A stretch of 64,000 bases of DNA from Halomonas sp. BDJS001 (GTDB taxonomy: Bacteria; Pseudomonadota; Gammaproteobacteria; Pseudomonadales; Halomonadaceae): NCBI RefSeq assembly GCF_026104355.1, contig NZ_CP110535.1, positions 868,001 to 932,000 on the forward strand, in the 5' to 3' direction. Of the stretch, positions 1-10,400 are shown in pieces (within the stretch, counting starts at the first letter, position 1; each line of letters begins with the position of its first letter). The translations under genes and the position numbers were made by a program. The notes under the pieces are model-generated. The model saw only the letters and a list, made by a program, of their open reading frames with translations, did not search any database and had not been told where the DNA came from.

Positions 1-1
1 C

Positions 2-697
2 GAAACACCGCTACAAATGGTGCGCTACCTGGGCTACCCCGCCACCAGCATTTCCGGCAGTGCGGCGAAGGGGGCTTCCACGGGTGACGCCATGGCTGAA
101 ATGGAGCGTCTGGCGCAGCAACTTCCGCCCGGGTTCGCCGTGGCCTGGACGGGGCAGTCCCTTCAGGAACGCCAGTCCGCTGCTCAGGCACCCATGCTGG
201 TGGCACTGTCAATCCTGGCGGTATTTCTGGTGTTAGCCGCTCTTTATGAGAGCTGGACGATTCCGCTGTCGGTCATCCTGGTTGTGCCGTTGGGGTTGCT
301 GGGGGCGGTGGCCGCCATGTTGCTGCGTGACCTGCCTAACGATGTTTTCTTCAAAGTCGGTATGGTCACCGTGATCGGGTTGTCGGCGAAAAACGCGATC
401 CTGATCGTTGAGTTCGCAAAACAGTTGCGTGAGCAAGGTAAGGGGCTGATGGAGGCCGCGGTGGAAGCCGCCAGCCTGCGCCTGCGTCCGATCCTTATGA
501 CCTCACTCGCTTTCGGCTTGGGAGTGGTGCCGTTGATGGTTGCGTTTGGCGCCAGTGCCAAAACCCAGCATGCGATAGGCACGGGGGTGTTCGGCGGCAT
601 GGTTAGCGGAACGCTTCTGGTGATTCTCTTCGTCCCGGTGTTCTTCGTTTTCGTGATGGGCCTTCAGGAGCGCGTTAATGGCCGGCGAGCCCCATAA
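2..697 (+). CDS. RND multidrug efflux permease (HAE1/AcrB family), C-terminal part only
   Basis: The gene runs in from the left edge, so only about the last 231 residues are present. They cover the end of a porter subdomain ([18 protein letters not shown]) and the last membrane helices. AcrB-type landmarks are visible: [12 protein letters not shown], the [13 protein letters not shown] segment, the [13 protein letters not shown] segment and a final [23 protein letters not shown] helix. Members of this family are inner-membrane proton-driven drug pumps working with a periplasmic adaptor and an outer-membrane channel. The adaptor is presumably upstream, outside the window. An MFS drug pump follows 38 bases later and is probably co-transcribed. 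The substrate cannot be read from this fragment. Confidence 0.93.
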   Translation, partial: ETPLQMVRYLGYPATSISGSAAKGASTGDAMAEMERLAQQLPPGFAVAWTGQSLQERQSAAQAPMLVALSILAVFLVLAALYESWTIPLSVILVVPLGLLGAVAAMLLRDLPNDVFFKVGMVTVIGLSAKNAILIVEFAKQLREQGKGLMEAAVEAASLRLRPILMTSLAFGLGVVPLMVAFGASAKTQHAIGTGVFGGMVSGTLLVILFVPVFFVFVMGLQERVNGRRAP

Positions 698-735
698 CGA
701 GAAGTTATAACCATTATTCAGGAGTTAAGTGGCTA

Positions 736-2250
736 ATGCTTGCTGCTATCCCACAACGGTGGCTGGTTCTGTTTGCCGTCATGCTGGCGTTCTTGCCTGT
801 TGTTATCGATATGACGATTCTGCACGTCGCGGTGCCGGTGCTGACGCCAGCGCTGGGTGCCACGGGTACTGAGGTGCTATGGATCATCGACATCTACCCG
901 TTGTTGATGGCGGGCCTGCTGGTGCCGATGGGCACGCTGGCTGACCGAATCGGAACGCGCCGTGTGCTGCTGACCGGGCTCGTTGTATTCGGGGTGGCGT
1001 CACTACTGGCGGCATTCTCGACGACACCCGCCATGTTGATCGGTGCTCGAGTGCTGCTAGCTATTGGCGGATCGATGATTATGCCTTGTGTGCTAGGTGT
1101 CATCCGCAAAACCTTCGAAGACGAGCGCGAGCGTGCGATGGCGCTTGGCTTATGGGGAACGGTGGGGGCCGCAGGTGCGGCTGTGGGCCCATTGGTTGGT
1201 GGGGCTTTGCTGGAACATTACTGGTGGGGCTCGGTATTTCTCATTAATGTACCGATCATGCTAGTGGTGGTGGCGGTCGTCTATGGTCTGCTGCCGCGCC
1301 GCGAGGCAACGACACCCGGCAAGTGGTCTTTCGGCCAGGCGTTGATTTTGCTTGTTGGCATTATCTCGGTGGTCTACGGCATCAAGTCTGCGGTGGGAGC
1401 GGGGCAGCCACTATGGCGTGCAGGGTTGGTGCTCTTCTGTGGGTTAGCGATGCTGGCCTGGTTTACACGTATCCAGTTGCGTTCGGCGGTGCCGATGCTG
1501 GACTTATCGCTATTTCGTCATCCGGCCATCGTCGCTGGCATGGTGATGGCGCTAGTGGCTGCCGGCGCACTGGCAGGTGTCGAGCTGACGCTGGCGCAAG
1601 AGCTGCAATATGTGCTGGGCAAGACACCGCTGCAGGCCGGTCTGTTCATGGTGCCGATCATGGCGGCCGCTGCAGTCGGTGGGCCCGTTGCAGGTTACCT
1701 GTCCAACCGGTTTGGCTTACGGCTGGTGGCCAGTATGTCGATGGCGTTAGCGGCAGCAGCGTTGGGCTACTTGGCGCAGGCTGACTTCCACACGCCTGAC
1801 TGGACAGTGCCAACAGCTTTGGCCGTACTGGGGCTAACCCTGAGCATCGGCCTGACCGCTTCCTCAATTGCTATTATGGGGGCCGTGGACGCCAGTAAAG
1901 GAGGGGCTGCAGGTTCTTTGGAAGCCACTGGCTATGAATTGGGTAGTGGGCTAGGCATCACCCTGTTCGGGGTTTTCATGGCCAGCGTGTACACCAATAC
2001 CATCGTGCTGCCGTCACACTTGGAGCCAGCACTCGGTGCACAGGCTGCGCGCTCGATCAGCGACAGCATCGTTGTGGCACAAGGGCTGGCCGCAAATCAG
2101 GCGGATGCACTCATCATGGCCGCGAAGGCAGCGTTCTCCACCACGCACTCGATCCTGCTAACAGCTGCTGCGGTTCTCATCGCCTTGCTGTCGGTGGTGG
2201 TTTTTCTGATGCTGGGTAGCCACCCAGACAAGGTGGGTGCGCACGAGTGA
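736..2250 (+). CDS. MFS drug:H+ antiporter, 14-helix DHA2 family (SmvA/QacA-like)
   Basis: This 504-residue protein is almost entirely hydrophobic and has the MFS signature between helices 2 and 3 (GTLADRIGTRRVLL, residues about 68-81) and a helix-5 motif C-like stretch (GAAGAAVGPLVGGALLEHYWW). Length and pattern fit the 14-helix DHA2 family. SmvA-like proteins of this family export methyl viologen and quaternary ammonium compounds, which is family knowledge rather than something shown here. It lies 38 bases behind the RND pump, so the two pumps probably form one resistance operon. The start ATG at 736 follows a weak GGAG-like site (720-723). Confidence 0.9.
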   Translation: MLAAIPQRWLVLFAVMLAFLPVVIDMTILHVAVPVLTPALGATGTEVLWIIDIYPLLMAGLLVPMGTLADRIGTRRVLLTGLVVFGVASLLAAFSTTPAMLIGARVLLAIGGSMIMPCVLGVIRKTFEDERERAMALGLWGTVGAAGAAVGPLVGGALLEHYWWGSVFLINVPIMLVVVAVVYGLLPRREATTPGKWSFGQALILLVGIISVVYGIKSAVGAGQPLWRAGLVLFCGLAMLAWFTRIQLRSAVPMLDLSLFRHPAIVAGMVMALVAAGALAGVELTLAQELQYVLGKTPLQAGLFMVPIMAAAAVGGPVAGYLSNRFGLRLVASMSMALAAAALGYLAQADFHTPDWTVPTALAVLGLTLSIGLTASSIAIMGAVDASKGGAAGSLEATGYELGSGLGITLFGVFMASVYTNTIVLPSHLEPALGAQAARSISDSIVVAQGLAANQADALIMAAKAAFSTTHSILLTAAAVLIALLSVVVFLMLGSHPDKVGAHE

Positions 2251-2380
2251 TGTTGGTTGGGCACTGGTGTACATCCATGCGGTACTAGCTCCGGCGTTAG
2301 CTGCCAAAGTGAATGTTGTGGGGTGCTGTTGCAGCCTTATCTATCTGCCCCCTCCATCGAACAGTTGATCAACAGTCGCT

Positions 2381-2889
2381 TTACCCCCACAGCCCTGCCA
2401 GAGACCCGCCTACCGGAGAATCCTCGGGTAAGGCCACGGCAGCCACTCGTTCTTGTGCCGCCGCAAGCAATGCGGGATCACCGCGCTCTATTTCCGGCTT
2501 TTGGCCGGGTGGTAGGCGCCTACCATGCAGAAATCGTCGTCCGCCTCCAGGCTGGCATGCCCAACCCCGGCGGGTAGCACCAGCACATCGCCTGGGTAAA
2601 GCAACAGCTCCTGGCCGTTAGGGCCACCCAGCCGTGCCCGTGCCCGTCCGCGGAAGATGCCCAGTACTTCATGGGCGGTGGAGTGAAAGTGGTCAAAGTC
2701 ATACAGGTGGTAGCGCCACGCAGGCGGCCAACCGTGGCGCTTGAACATGCTTTCAAAGGCATCGGCCCGCTCCTCTGCATTGCTGATATCGAGAACCTGG
2801 CGATAAATCAGCACTGGTAGAGGGGAGTTGGGGTAGCCGGTCGCTGCATCGCTGTCGAGATGAAGCCGCTCTGGCTGGTGGGTAGACAT
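2381..2889 (-). pseudogene. YjlB-type cupin, frameshifted near its C-terminus
   Basis: From ATG 2889 (with GAGG upstream) the frame encodes a single-domain cupin: HAEV-type metal-binding residues (HFHSTAHEVLGIFRG) and the second motif (PGDVLVLPAGVGHASL). It stops at 2488 after ...HPAKSRK. The adjoining frame continues immediately with a typical family C-terminus, EIERGDPALLAAAQERVA, then DSPVGG and LAGLW, ending with TAA at 2381-2383. Adding one A to the AAAA run near 2500 would join the two parts as ...AKKPEIERGDP. The break is therefore a 1-base deletion in a short A run, either real or a sequencing error. The cupin core is intact, so the shortened 133-residue protein may still fold. The family function is unknown. 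Confidence 0.8.
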
Positions 2890-2926
2890 CCTTGCCTCCT
2901 CATTTCTCGTTGGGGGTGTGCTTTCA

Positions 2927-2982
2927 GCATGGTTTTAAAGCTTGGTTTTAAGCATGTTTTTAAGAATAGTTTTTAATGCATG
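2927..2982. repeat. Four imperfect tandem repeats around 'GNNTNGTTTTTAA'
   Basis: Four units of about 13-14 bases follow one another: ATGGTTTTAAA, CTTGGTTTTAAG, CATGTTTTTAAG and ATAGTTTTTAAT. They lie between the start of the broken cupin (minus strand) and the Bcr/CflA pump (plus strand). The position suggests a regulatory or promoter role for one of these divergent genes, but no known operator was recognised. Confidence 0.5.
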
Positions 2983-3132
2983 GCCGAGCAAACCGATAAC
3001 AAACTGGCTAGGGTTTAGCCGATTACCGCCCCGCGGCCCATCCCTTCATTTCTATTCGATTGCCTTGATAACATCAGTCGGTATCATATCGTGGGTGTTG
3101 TCCATCATTACGCCCTTTTACCGCGAGCTTCT

Positions 3133-4332
3133 ATGACCCAATCTAAAACGCCCTTCATTGTGGTGCTGAGCCTGGCAATGACCATGATGCTGGGCCCGTT
3201 TTCCATGGACACGTACCTGCCTGCCTTCCCGGTTATCGGTGAATCGCTGGGGATTTCTCAGCAGGCGGTATCGTTGAGTGTTTCGGTGTATGTATTTGCG
3301 TTGGCGTTGGGTCAGTTGATCGGCGGTGCGCTTTCAGACCGCTTCGGGCGCCAGCGGGTGTTGATGAGCGGGCTGGCGATTTTTGCGTTCTCAAGCATTG
3401 TCATCGGTATGGCGGACTCCTTGAACACCCTGCTCGGCGGGCGGGCAATTCAGGCTATTGGCGCTGGTTTGACTCTGGTGTCGGTACCGGCGTTAGTGCG
3501 CGACCGGGTGGCGGGCCGCGATGCTGCGAAACTGTTCTCCATGATGGGCTTTATCATGGTGCTGGCGCCTGGCATTGCGCCAAGCGTAGGCAGCGCGATT
3601 TTGTTGCTGGGTTCCTGGCACACTATCTTTTTCGCCTTGGCGGTGTACGCGGTGCTGCTGGTGCCGTTGCTGGTGCGGGTGCTGTTTACCGGCAAAGGCA
3701 AGGTGTCGCGCGCGAAGAGCCCTAAGATGAGCCTGCTGGCGCGTTACAAACTGGTACTGTCGACAAAACCGGCCCTGCCGTTCATCGTTTGGCAGGCTGC
3801 CTCGTTTTCTACCCTGATGATGTTCATCACCTATGCGTCATTTATCTATCAGGGGCATTTCAGCCAGTCGCCTTCAAGCTTTTCGATGCTGTTTGCCGCG
3901 AATATCGTCGCGATGCTTATCTTCAACATTCTCAATCGAGTCTTGCTTTCCAGGCTACCGTCACTACGTATCCTACAGTTGGCAACGGGCTGTCAGGCTG
4001 TCGGCATACTATTGCTGGTGATGGCTGCCTTTATGGATTGGTCGCTTTACGCCTTCCTCGCCGCCATGATGCTGACCATCGGCGCGGTGGGGGCGATCTC
4101 GCCGAATATTCAGGCCTGCTTTTTGGAGTTCTTTCCCACCAGCAGTGGTACGGCCGCAGCGCTGCTGGGTGCCGCCCAGTTCGGCATCGCTGGGATTCTG
4201 AGTGGATTGTCTGCACTGCTGCCGCATACGCTTGAAGCGATCATCCTGGCCATGGCCGCCTGTGGTTCGGTGGCGTATCTAATGCTTGCCCGCTCAATCA
4301 TCAAGGGGCGCGCCGCTGTCGAGGCACCCTGA
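3133..4332 (+). CDS. Bcr/CflA family multidrug MFS transporter
   Basis: The protein has about 399 residues and 12 predicted membrane helices. The N-terminal stretch GPFSMDTYLPAFP is a hallmark of the Bcr/CflA subfamily, whose members export bicyclomycin, chloramphenicol or other small molecules. The MFS loop motif is seen as GGALSDRFGRQRVLMSG. The ATG at 3133 was chosen because the family begins a few residues before the first helix. An in-frame GTG at 3091 would add 14 atypical residues. A strong terminator follows 21 bases after the stop, so the gene is probably transcribed alone. The substrate is unknown. Confidence 0.88.
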   Translation: MTQSKTPFIVVLSLAMTMMLGPFSMDTYLPAFPVIGESLGISQQAVSLSVSVYVFALALGQLIGGALSDRFGRQRVLMSGLAIFAFSSIVIGMADSLNTLLGGRAIQAIGAGLTLVSVPALVRDRVAGRDAAKLFSMMGFIMVLAPGIAPSVGSAILLLGSWHTIFFALAVYAVLLVPLLVRVLFTGKGKVSRAKSPKMSLLARYKLVLSTKPALPFIVWQAASFSTLMMFITYASFIYQGHFSQSPSSFSMLFAANIVAMLIFNILNRVLLSRLPSLRILQLATGCQAVGILLLVMAAFMDWSLYAFLAAMMLTIGAVGAISPNIQACFLEFFPTSSGTAAALLGAAQFGIAGILSGLSALLPHTLEAIILAMAACGSVAYLMLARSIIKGRAAVEAP

Positions 4333-4353
4333 ATCGGTTTACGCTCTCTTATC

Positions 4354-4391
4354 AAAAGCTCCGTGTTAACCAAAACGCGGGGCTTTTTTTA
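4354..4391 (+). terminator. Rho-independent terminator after the Bcr/CflA gene
   Basis: An AAAAGCTCCGTG / CGCGGGGCTTTT stem (with G-U pairs) encloses a short loop and is followed by seven T residues. It lies 21 bases after the stop codon at 4332. Confidence 0.8.
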
Positions 4392-4502
4392 TTTCTAGAT
4401 CAAAGGCCGCTGGTATACGGGCGTTGCGGATATATGACTTGTCGCTCGGCTGTTGAATGGACTCATTGGTCTATTGAAATCATAAGGAAAAGCTAAAAAA
4501 TA

Positions 4503-4521
4503 AATGATTATGATTGGTATT
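4503..4521. promoter_or_regulatory. Possible Fur box upstream of the TonB receptor
   Basis: AATGATTATGATTGGTATT resembles the Fur consensus of ATA/TAT-rich hexamers but is imperfect. It lies about 105 bases before the start of a siderophore receptor gene, where iron repression is expected. The call depends as much on context as on sequence. Confidence 0.4.
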
Positions 4522-4626
4522 ACCACTATTGACTAAGAGGTGATAGCTTTAGATACTCTCCCGGCCTTTCAAAAGAAAACCACAAGGCGAGCAGGGTAGG
4601 TTTATCCATTTCAAGGGATCTTCAAC

Positions 4627-6753
4627 ATGACTGATAGCAGTAGCACAGTACGGCGCAACGCAAGTCGGGTACGGTGGCAGCAGACCACTACCGCCATTCT
4701 GTGCGGCACCACGCTTGTGACTATCCCCATGCTCGGGAATGCACAGGAAACCGGCGAAGGCAGTGACGATAACGAGGGATATCGCCTTGCCCCCATTATC
4801 GTCAATGCCCAGGCCTACGCTGATGATGATGCCAATTCGATAGTGGCCCAGGAGCTGTGGGTGGGCGGCAAGGTCGCCACCAGTCTTCTCGACACCCCCG
4901 CCTCCGTGTCAGTCATTACTGAGAAAGAGATCGAGCAGCGCAACGCCTCCACCACCGAGGAAGTGCTGCAATATACCCCTGGGGTTCTCACCGATTATTA
5001 CGGCACCGATGACCGTAACGACTATTTCAAGATCCGCGGGTTCGAGGCCACCACCTACCGTGATGGGCTGACGCTTGGCTCGATGCGCGGAGTACGTGAG
5101 GAGCCATACGCTTTCGAGCGTGTCGAGGTATTGCGGGGGGCCAACTCGACCCTGTTTGGCCCGGCGGATCCAGGTGGTTCGGTCAATTTCGTGAGCAAGC
5201 GGCCACGATTTGAGCGGTTTGGGGAGGGCTATCTCTCCTACGGCTCATTCGATGCAAAAGAGGCTGGCTTAGATGTGGGCGACACCCTGAACGCCGATGA
5301 GACAGTGGCCTACCGTTTCACCGGCACCATCCGGGACAGCGATCGGGAATATGATCACTCCAAAGACAACAACGGTTTCTTGATGGGAGGCTTAGCCTGG
5401 GAACCCACAGAGTACACGTCAGCGAGCGTTATCTTCGATTACCTGAAGCGCGACGACACCCCCAATAGCGGTGGTTATCCACTCGACCGGGAGTACGACC
5501 GCAGCGACTTCTTTGGCGAGCCTGGTTTCAACTATCACGACGTTGAGCGTACCAGCCTTACCGGTCAGCTCACCCATGATTTCAACAACGGGCTGACGTT
5601 GCGCGGCAATCTGCGCTACAGCGACCTGACCGACGACTTCGGCTACGTTTATATCACTGACTCTGCGGCGCGAGTAGGCAGCGTGGTGGATCGCGATTAT
5701 TTTGGTACCGACAACGAAGCTCAGGAGCTGATCGGCAACGCTATCCTGCAATACGACGCCCGCTTTGATCAGGTCGATAGCAGCACGCTTGTGGGTGTCG
5801 AGTATCGCGATGCCTCAACCGAAGACAGTTCGTTTTACGGTGATGCGACCTCCATTGATATCGCAAATCCCGTCTTTAGCGGTGCGCCGAGTAGTCTCAA
5901 CGTCTATAGCAGCAACAAGCAGGACTTCACCACCGAGTCGGTTTTCCTGACCCAGAATTTGTCCTTCTATGACCGATTCATTGTGACCGCGGGCGTGCGT
6001 AACGACTCAATGGATGTCTCCAGCACCAATATGGATGGCGTTCGCGATTCCGATGACTTCTCTGAGACCTCACTTCGCGGTGCGCTGACCTATCGCGTCA
6101 CCGACGAAATTTCGACCTATATCAGCATGGTGGAGTCGGTCGCACCGCCCACTATTGGCGTCGATCCCGAACGGGGTGAGCAGTACGAAATTGGTGCTAA
6201 ATACTCCCCCTTTGGTACCAATGCGCTGTTTTCGGCAGCCATCTATGACCTGACCCGGGATGATGTGACTATCTCGGTGGTACAGGATAATGGCGTTATC
6301 GAGCGGGAAACCGTGGGTGAATCCCGCGTACGGGGTCTTGATCTGGAAGCGAAGGCTGAGTTGACCGATAGCTTTAGCGTGGCCGGTGGTTACTCCTATA
6401 TGGAGTCGGAAGTGGTACGCGACAGTAACGCAGCCAGAGAGGGTAACGAGTTCACTGCAGCACCTAAACATACGGCGTCGCTGTGGGGCTACTATACCTT
6501 ACCTAGCCAGGAGTTGAGTGTTGGTCTCGGTGCCCGTTACATCGGCTCCTACTACTTTGATGCCGCCAATACGTCCAAGAGCAGTGCAGCAACGCTGTTT
6601 GACGCAGCCTTCAGCTACCAGCTCACCAAAGATGCTGACCTAGCCGTTAATGTCAGCAACTTGCTCGACGAGCAGCACGTGGTCGGCTCAAGCACGGCTG
6701 ATTACTATAATCCGGGGCGTGAAATCAGTGCCAAAGTGAGCTATCGCTGGTAA
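4627..6753 (+). CDS. TonB-dependent siderophore receptor
   Basis: This 708-residue outer-membrane receptor begins with an exported N-terminus (hydrophobic TTTAILCGTTLVTIPMLGNAQ, cleavage after about residue 39). A plug domain follows (SVSVITEKEIEQRNASTTEEVLQYTPGV, then FKIRGFE and VEVLRGANSTLFGPADPGGSVN), and then a 22-strand barrel ending in the aromatic ...SAKVSYRW. The plug motifs place it with the FhuA/FoxA/FpvA class of ferric-siderophore receptors. No clear secretin-like signalling domain is seen between the signal peptide and the plug, so surface signalling through an anti-sigma factor is unlikely. It imports iron-siderophore with TonB-ExbBD energy. The ligand cannot be deduced. The gene stands alone, with a possible Fur box upstream and a terminator downstream. 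Confidence 0.92.
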   Translation: MTDSSSTVRRNASRVRWQQTTTAILCGTTLVTIPMLGNAQETGEGSDDNEGYRLAPIIVNAQAYADDDANSIVAQELWVGGKVATSLLDTPASVSVITEKEIEQRNASTTEEVLQYTPGVLTDYYGTDDRNDYFKIRGFEATTYRDGLTLGSMRGVREEPYAFERVEVLRGANSTLFGPADPGGSVNFVSKRPRFERFGEGYLSYGSFDAKEAGLDVGDTLNADETVAYRFTGTIRDSDREYDHSKDNNGFLMGGLAWEPTEYTSASVIFDYLKRDDTPNSGGYPLDREYDRSDFFGEPGFNYHDVERTSLTGQLTHDFNNGLTLRGNLRYSDLTDDFGYVYITDSAARVGSVVDRDYFGTDNEAQELIGNAILQYDARFDQVDSSTLVGVEYRDASTEDSSFYGDATSIDIANPVFSGAPSSLNVYSSNKQDFTTESVFLTQNLSFYDRFIVTAGVRNDSMDVSSTNMDGVRDSDDFSETSLRGALTYRVTDEISTYISMVESVAPPTIGVDPERGEQYEIGAKYSPFGTNALFSAAIYDLTRDDVTISVVQDNGVIERETVGESRVRGLDLEAKAELTDSFSVAGGYSYMESEVVRDSNAAREGNEFTAAPKHTASLWGYYTLPSQELSVGLGARYIGSYYFDAANTSKSSAATLFDAAFSYQLTKDADLAVNVSNLLDEQHVVGSSTADYYNPGREISAKVSYRW

Positions 6754-6789
6754 TGTAATTCCGCCTATATCCCAGAGGTAAAGTAACGG

Positions 6790-6830
6790 CAAAACGCCCC
6801 GACTTGATCATTAAAGGCGGGGCGTTTTGG
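6790..6830. terminator. Bidirectional terminator
   Basis: A 12-base perfect stem, CAAAACGCCCCG / CGGGGCGTTTTG, lies between two convergent genes, with the A-rich and T-rich arms expected of a terminator that works in both directions. Confidence 0.85.
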
Positions 6831-6833
6831 TAT

Positions 6834-7130
6834 TTAGGCTTCTGTTAGGCCATCAACGATAAAGACGCGGTAGTCGGCACCTTGGAAACGGTGCTTGCGG
6901 GCTTCCTGGTAGGCGGGGCTTTGGTACCAGGCGCGGGCGGCAGCCATATCGGGGAAGCGCAGAATCACCGCACCTTCCATGGCGCTACCTTCGAGTACTT
7001 CGAAATCGCCGTAGAAGGCGAGCGGTTGCAGGTCGTGACCTTCACGGGCGGCTTTTGCCTTCTCGCCGTAGCGCTCCATTTCCTGGGCGTCGTGAGTATG
7101 TTCACGGGTTAGGACGACGTAAGCGGGCAT
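6834..7130 (-). CDS. DUF1330 family protein (dimeric ferredoxin-like fold)
   Basis: The 98-residue protein begins with the family opening MPAYVVLTREHTHD and contains the characteristic core GDFEVLEGSAMEGAVILRFP and WYQSPAYQEARKHR. DUF1330 proteins are small soluble alpha/beta-barrel dimers related to antibiotic monooxygenase-like folds; their reaction is not established. The ATG at 7130 is preceded by AAGGAG. It converges on the siderophore receptor and shares its terminator. Confidence 0.88.
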   Translation of the reverse strand: MPAYVVLTREHTHDAQEMERYGEKAKAAREGHDLQPLAFYGDFEVLEGSAMEGAVILRFPDMAAARAWYQSPAYQEARKHRFQGADYRVFIVDGLTEA

Positions 7131-7404
7131 TAAATTCTCCTTATTTATCTATTAAGAAAGCTGTTGGAGCTGAACATAGGCAAGGAGTTCGGTGAAGCCC
7201 TTGCTGGTGTGTAGGCTTCACTGTCTAGTATCAACCAGTAGCCCAGTATAATTTGGTGTTCGTGGCGCTTCACGTTATTGTTTGAGTCCTGTTTACATCT
7301 AATGCTAAAAAAACGTGACCTTCGCTTGCCAGTTTTTCATATAAAGCGTCATAAAGCGCGACAGTCTTGATTTCCCGAGTGTTCGAGAAAGGAAGCCGCT
7401 AATA

Positions 7405-10400
7405 ATGATAGCTCCCCAAGATGGGCGTTTGCGCCTGGATCGTCAGTGCTTGAAGCAGCACCGCAAACGGCTTGGTTTGAGTCAGGAAGCCCTGGCCGAG
7501 TACTGCTTTGACCAGCGCCTATGCGTCTCCATCGCTTCCATAAAACGGGCCGAGAGTGGTCGAGCAGTGCTCTATCGAACTGCCCGCCACTTGGCTGAGA
7601 TATATGGAGTCGAGGTCAAGACCCTGGCCGCGGATGCCGAGGAAACCATTGTGGCTACCTCCGGTATGGATGAGGTGGAAAGCTCACGTATGCTAATACA
7701 GCTTTACACCGTGGCTGCCGACAACAGGGCCCTGGCGACTTGGGTAGAGCATTTTGGGGGGAGCTTATCAGAAGCTGGCGTGGCTCTCTTCGGGCTGCCC
7801 CGGGCTTACCGTAGTGATGCTCAGCGTGGGCTGTTATGCGCGACTACCCTGGTGGAGCAGGGGGGAGCAAAGAGCGTATACCTCCAGGCTGGCCACTGGC
7901 CGACGGCTACGCCCCCTTCAATGAAGGCGGAACGAAGCGGCGTCTGGGTCGAGCGTGGAGTAGCGGTGCAGTTGGCCGAGCGCTTTGTTTTCGACGACGA
8001 AGGTGGGGATTGGCTGCGCTATTGTCATTTCCGGGGCGGGGCTCAGGAGGCCCGCTTCGACCTGGTGGGGCGCAGGGTAGAGTTGGGGCAGTTGCGAGCC
8101 ATTCTGGAGAGTACCCAGGCCTATCAGGCCGGCCATCTAATCTATATCCGCGGCGTGGCCGGCATTGGCAAAACCCGTCTCAGCGCTGAATTTGCCGAGA
8201 TGGCCACGGCCTATGCCGATCACCACCAGGCCGAGGTATTGGACTTCGGTACACGCGCCGATGAAGGCCCGTTGATGCAACTGGCACGTTCGCTGCTAAG
8301 AACATCGGATGAGGTGGTGGACGAAACGTATCTGCTTGCACGTCTCTCTTCGCTGCGCCTACCCGTCGATCATGCCATGATGCTACGTCCATTGCTGGGG
8401 CTGGTTCAGCCGGAGGGAGCTCAACGCCTCTATGCGGCCATGACTCCCCAAACCCGCAGTCAGCGATTGATACTGGTACTACGCGATATTCTCCTGGCGC
8501 GATCCATTCACCGTCTCCAGTTGCTGGTAGTTGAGGATCTGCACTGGGCCGATGAGGCGCTGCTAGGGACGCTCACCGGGCTTCTGCAGGAGACGCTGGA
8601 AGCGCCAGTGATCTGGTTATTTACTTCACGCCTGGAGCAGGATCCACTGGAAAGCCGCTTGAGGCCACAGTTGCCCGAACTGCCGCTGACACTGATTGAG
8701 CTTCCGCCGCTGCGCCCTCAGGAGGCCGAGGCCCTGGTGGCCAGCGTCGGTACGGTTCACTCCGAGCATGCTGCTCGCTGTGTCTCTCAGGCCCAGGGCA
8801 ACCCGCTGTTTCTGACTCAGCTGCTGTTATTTCATCCCCACTCCAGCCTGCCAGCAAGTCTCTCCAATTTGGTGCAAACCAAGTTGGATCAGCTCACCGA
8901 CTTGGATCGTCGTGCCATGTGTATCGCCGCCGTCATGGGGCAGCGCTTCTCTCTGGCCTTATTGCAGGAAGTGTTAGGGCAGAGTGATTATCGGCCCGAG
9001 CTCCCCCAGCGCTATAGTCTTGTGCGCCCTCTAGAAGAGGGGAGCTACCGCTTTGTGCATGACTTGATCCTGCAGGGCATCTACGAAGGGATTCCCAAGG
9101 TACAGCGTGATCGACTGCATCTTCGCTTGGCCGGGCTGTATAACGATTTAGAGCCGGGGCTACGCGCACGCCATCTTCACCGTGCGCGTTCCCTGGAGGC
9201 GCCGAGTGCCTTCCTGCAAGCGGTCTCGGTGGAAATGGCCCGCTATCGGTATGAGCAGGCCCTCGAGCTTCTGAGTCAATGCCGCGCCATCGATTATGCA
9301 CCGAAGGATGAGTATCAACTTGTACTGCTGCAAGGCCAGGTAGCGGTGGCGACAGGGCGTATCCAGTTGGCTAGAGAGCACTTCGAGGCGTCTCGTACGT
9401 TTGCTCGGGAGGAGTCTCAGCGTATTGCCGCAGACCTTTGGTTGGCTCGGGTGCTGAATATGCTCGATGCTCTGGAGGCGGAGGAGACGATTTTGGATGG
9501 CTTGCTGCCCCTGGCCGAGGCGCTCGATGATCCTTTGCCCCTTGCAGAAACGCTCTATCTTAAGGGCAGCCTCTATTTCCCCCGGGGCGATTTTGCCACC
9601 AGCCGCTACTATCATTCCCAAGCTCTCCTACAGGCGCGCCAGGCTGGCGATGTGCGCACCGAAATCCAGGCGCTGAGCGGGCTGGGCGATGCCCACTATG
9701 CCGAGGGGCAGATGCGCAGTACTCATAAGCTTTTCGACCATTGCGTGACGCTCTGCCGAACGCATGGCCACGCCGATTTGGAGGCTTCCAACCTGTTCAT
9801 GCTGGGTACGGCCCGTATCTATGCTAACGAAACTGGGGAGGCGTTGAGTGACTGTTTCGATGCTGCCGAGCTAGGCAAGCGAGTCGGCAATCGACGTGCT
9901 GAAGTGGTGGCACGGCTGACGGCAGCCTGGATTCTAATTTCCCAGGGAGATCCCCATCAGGCTGGCGAGCAAGTCTCTCAGGCGCTGACGGTAGCGCTTG
10001 GCCTGGGGTCAGGGCGTTTCGAAGCCTTTCTGTTGGAGAGTCGTGCCCGAATCGAGCTAATGACCGGACGACAAGCAGAGGCTCGCGCCAGCATTGAGCG
10101 TGCCTGGCAATTGGTGGAACAACATAAGTTGAAGGCTTTTATCGGCCCTTGGGTGCTGGGCACTCGGGCGCTGCTTGAAGAAAACTCTGAGGCTCGCTTG
10201 GCGATGCTACAAGAGGGTGAAGCGCTGCTGGATGCTGGCTGCGTGGGGCATAATGGTTACCGCTTTCTGATCACGGCTGCAGAGGTCAGCCTGCTTGATA
10301 GCCGTCCGTCCGCAGCTATCCATTATGCCCAGCGCTTGAGCCAATTGATGGCGGAGGAGCCCTGCGCTTGGGGTGAGCACCACCGAGCGCTGATCAAGGC

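Noticed and set aside
2257..2621. Two open frames on the plus strand
   Set aside because: They overlap the cupin remnant on the other strand and have no recognisable features; the minus-strand cupin explains the region.
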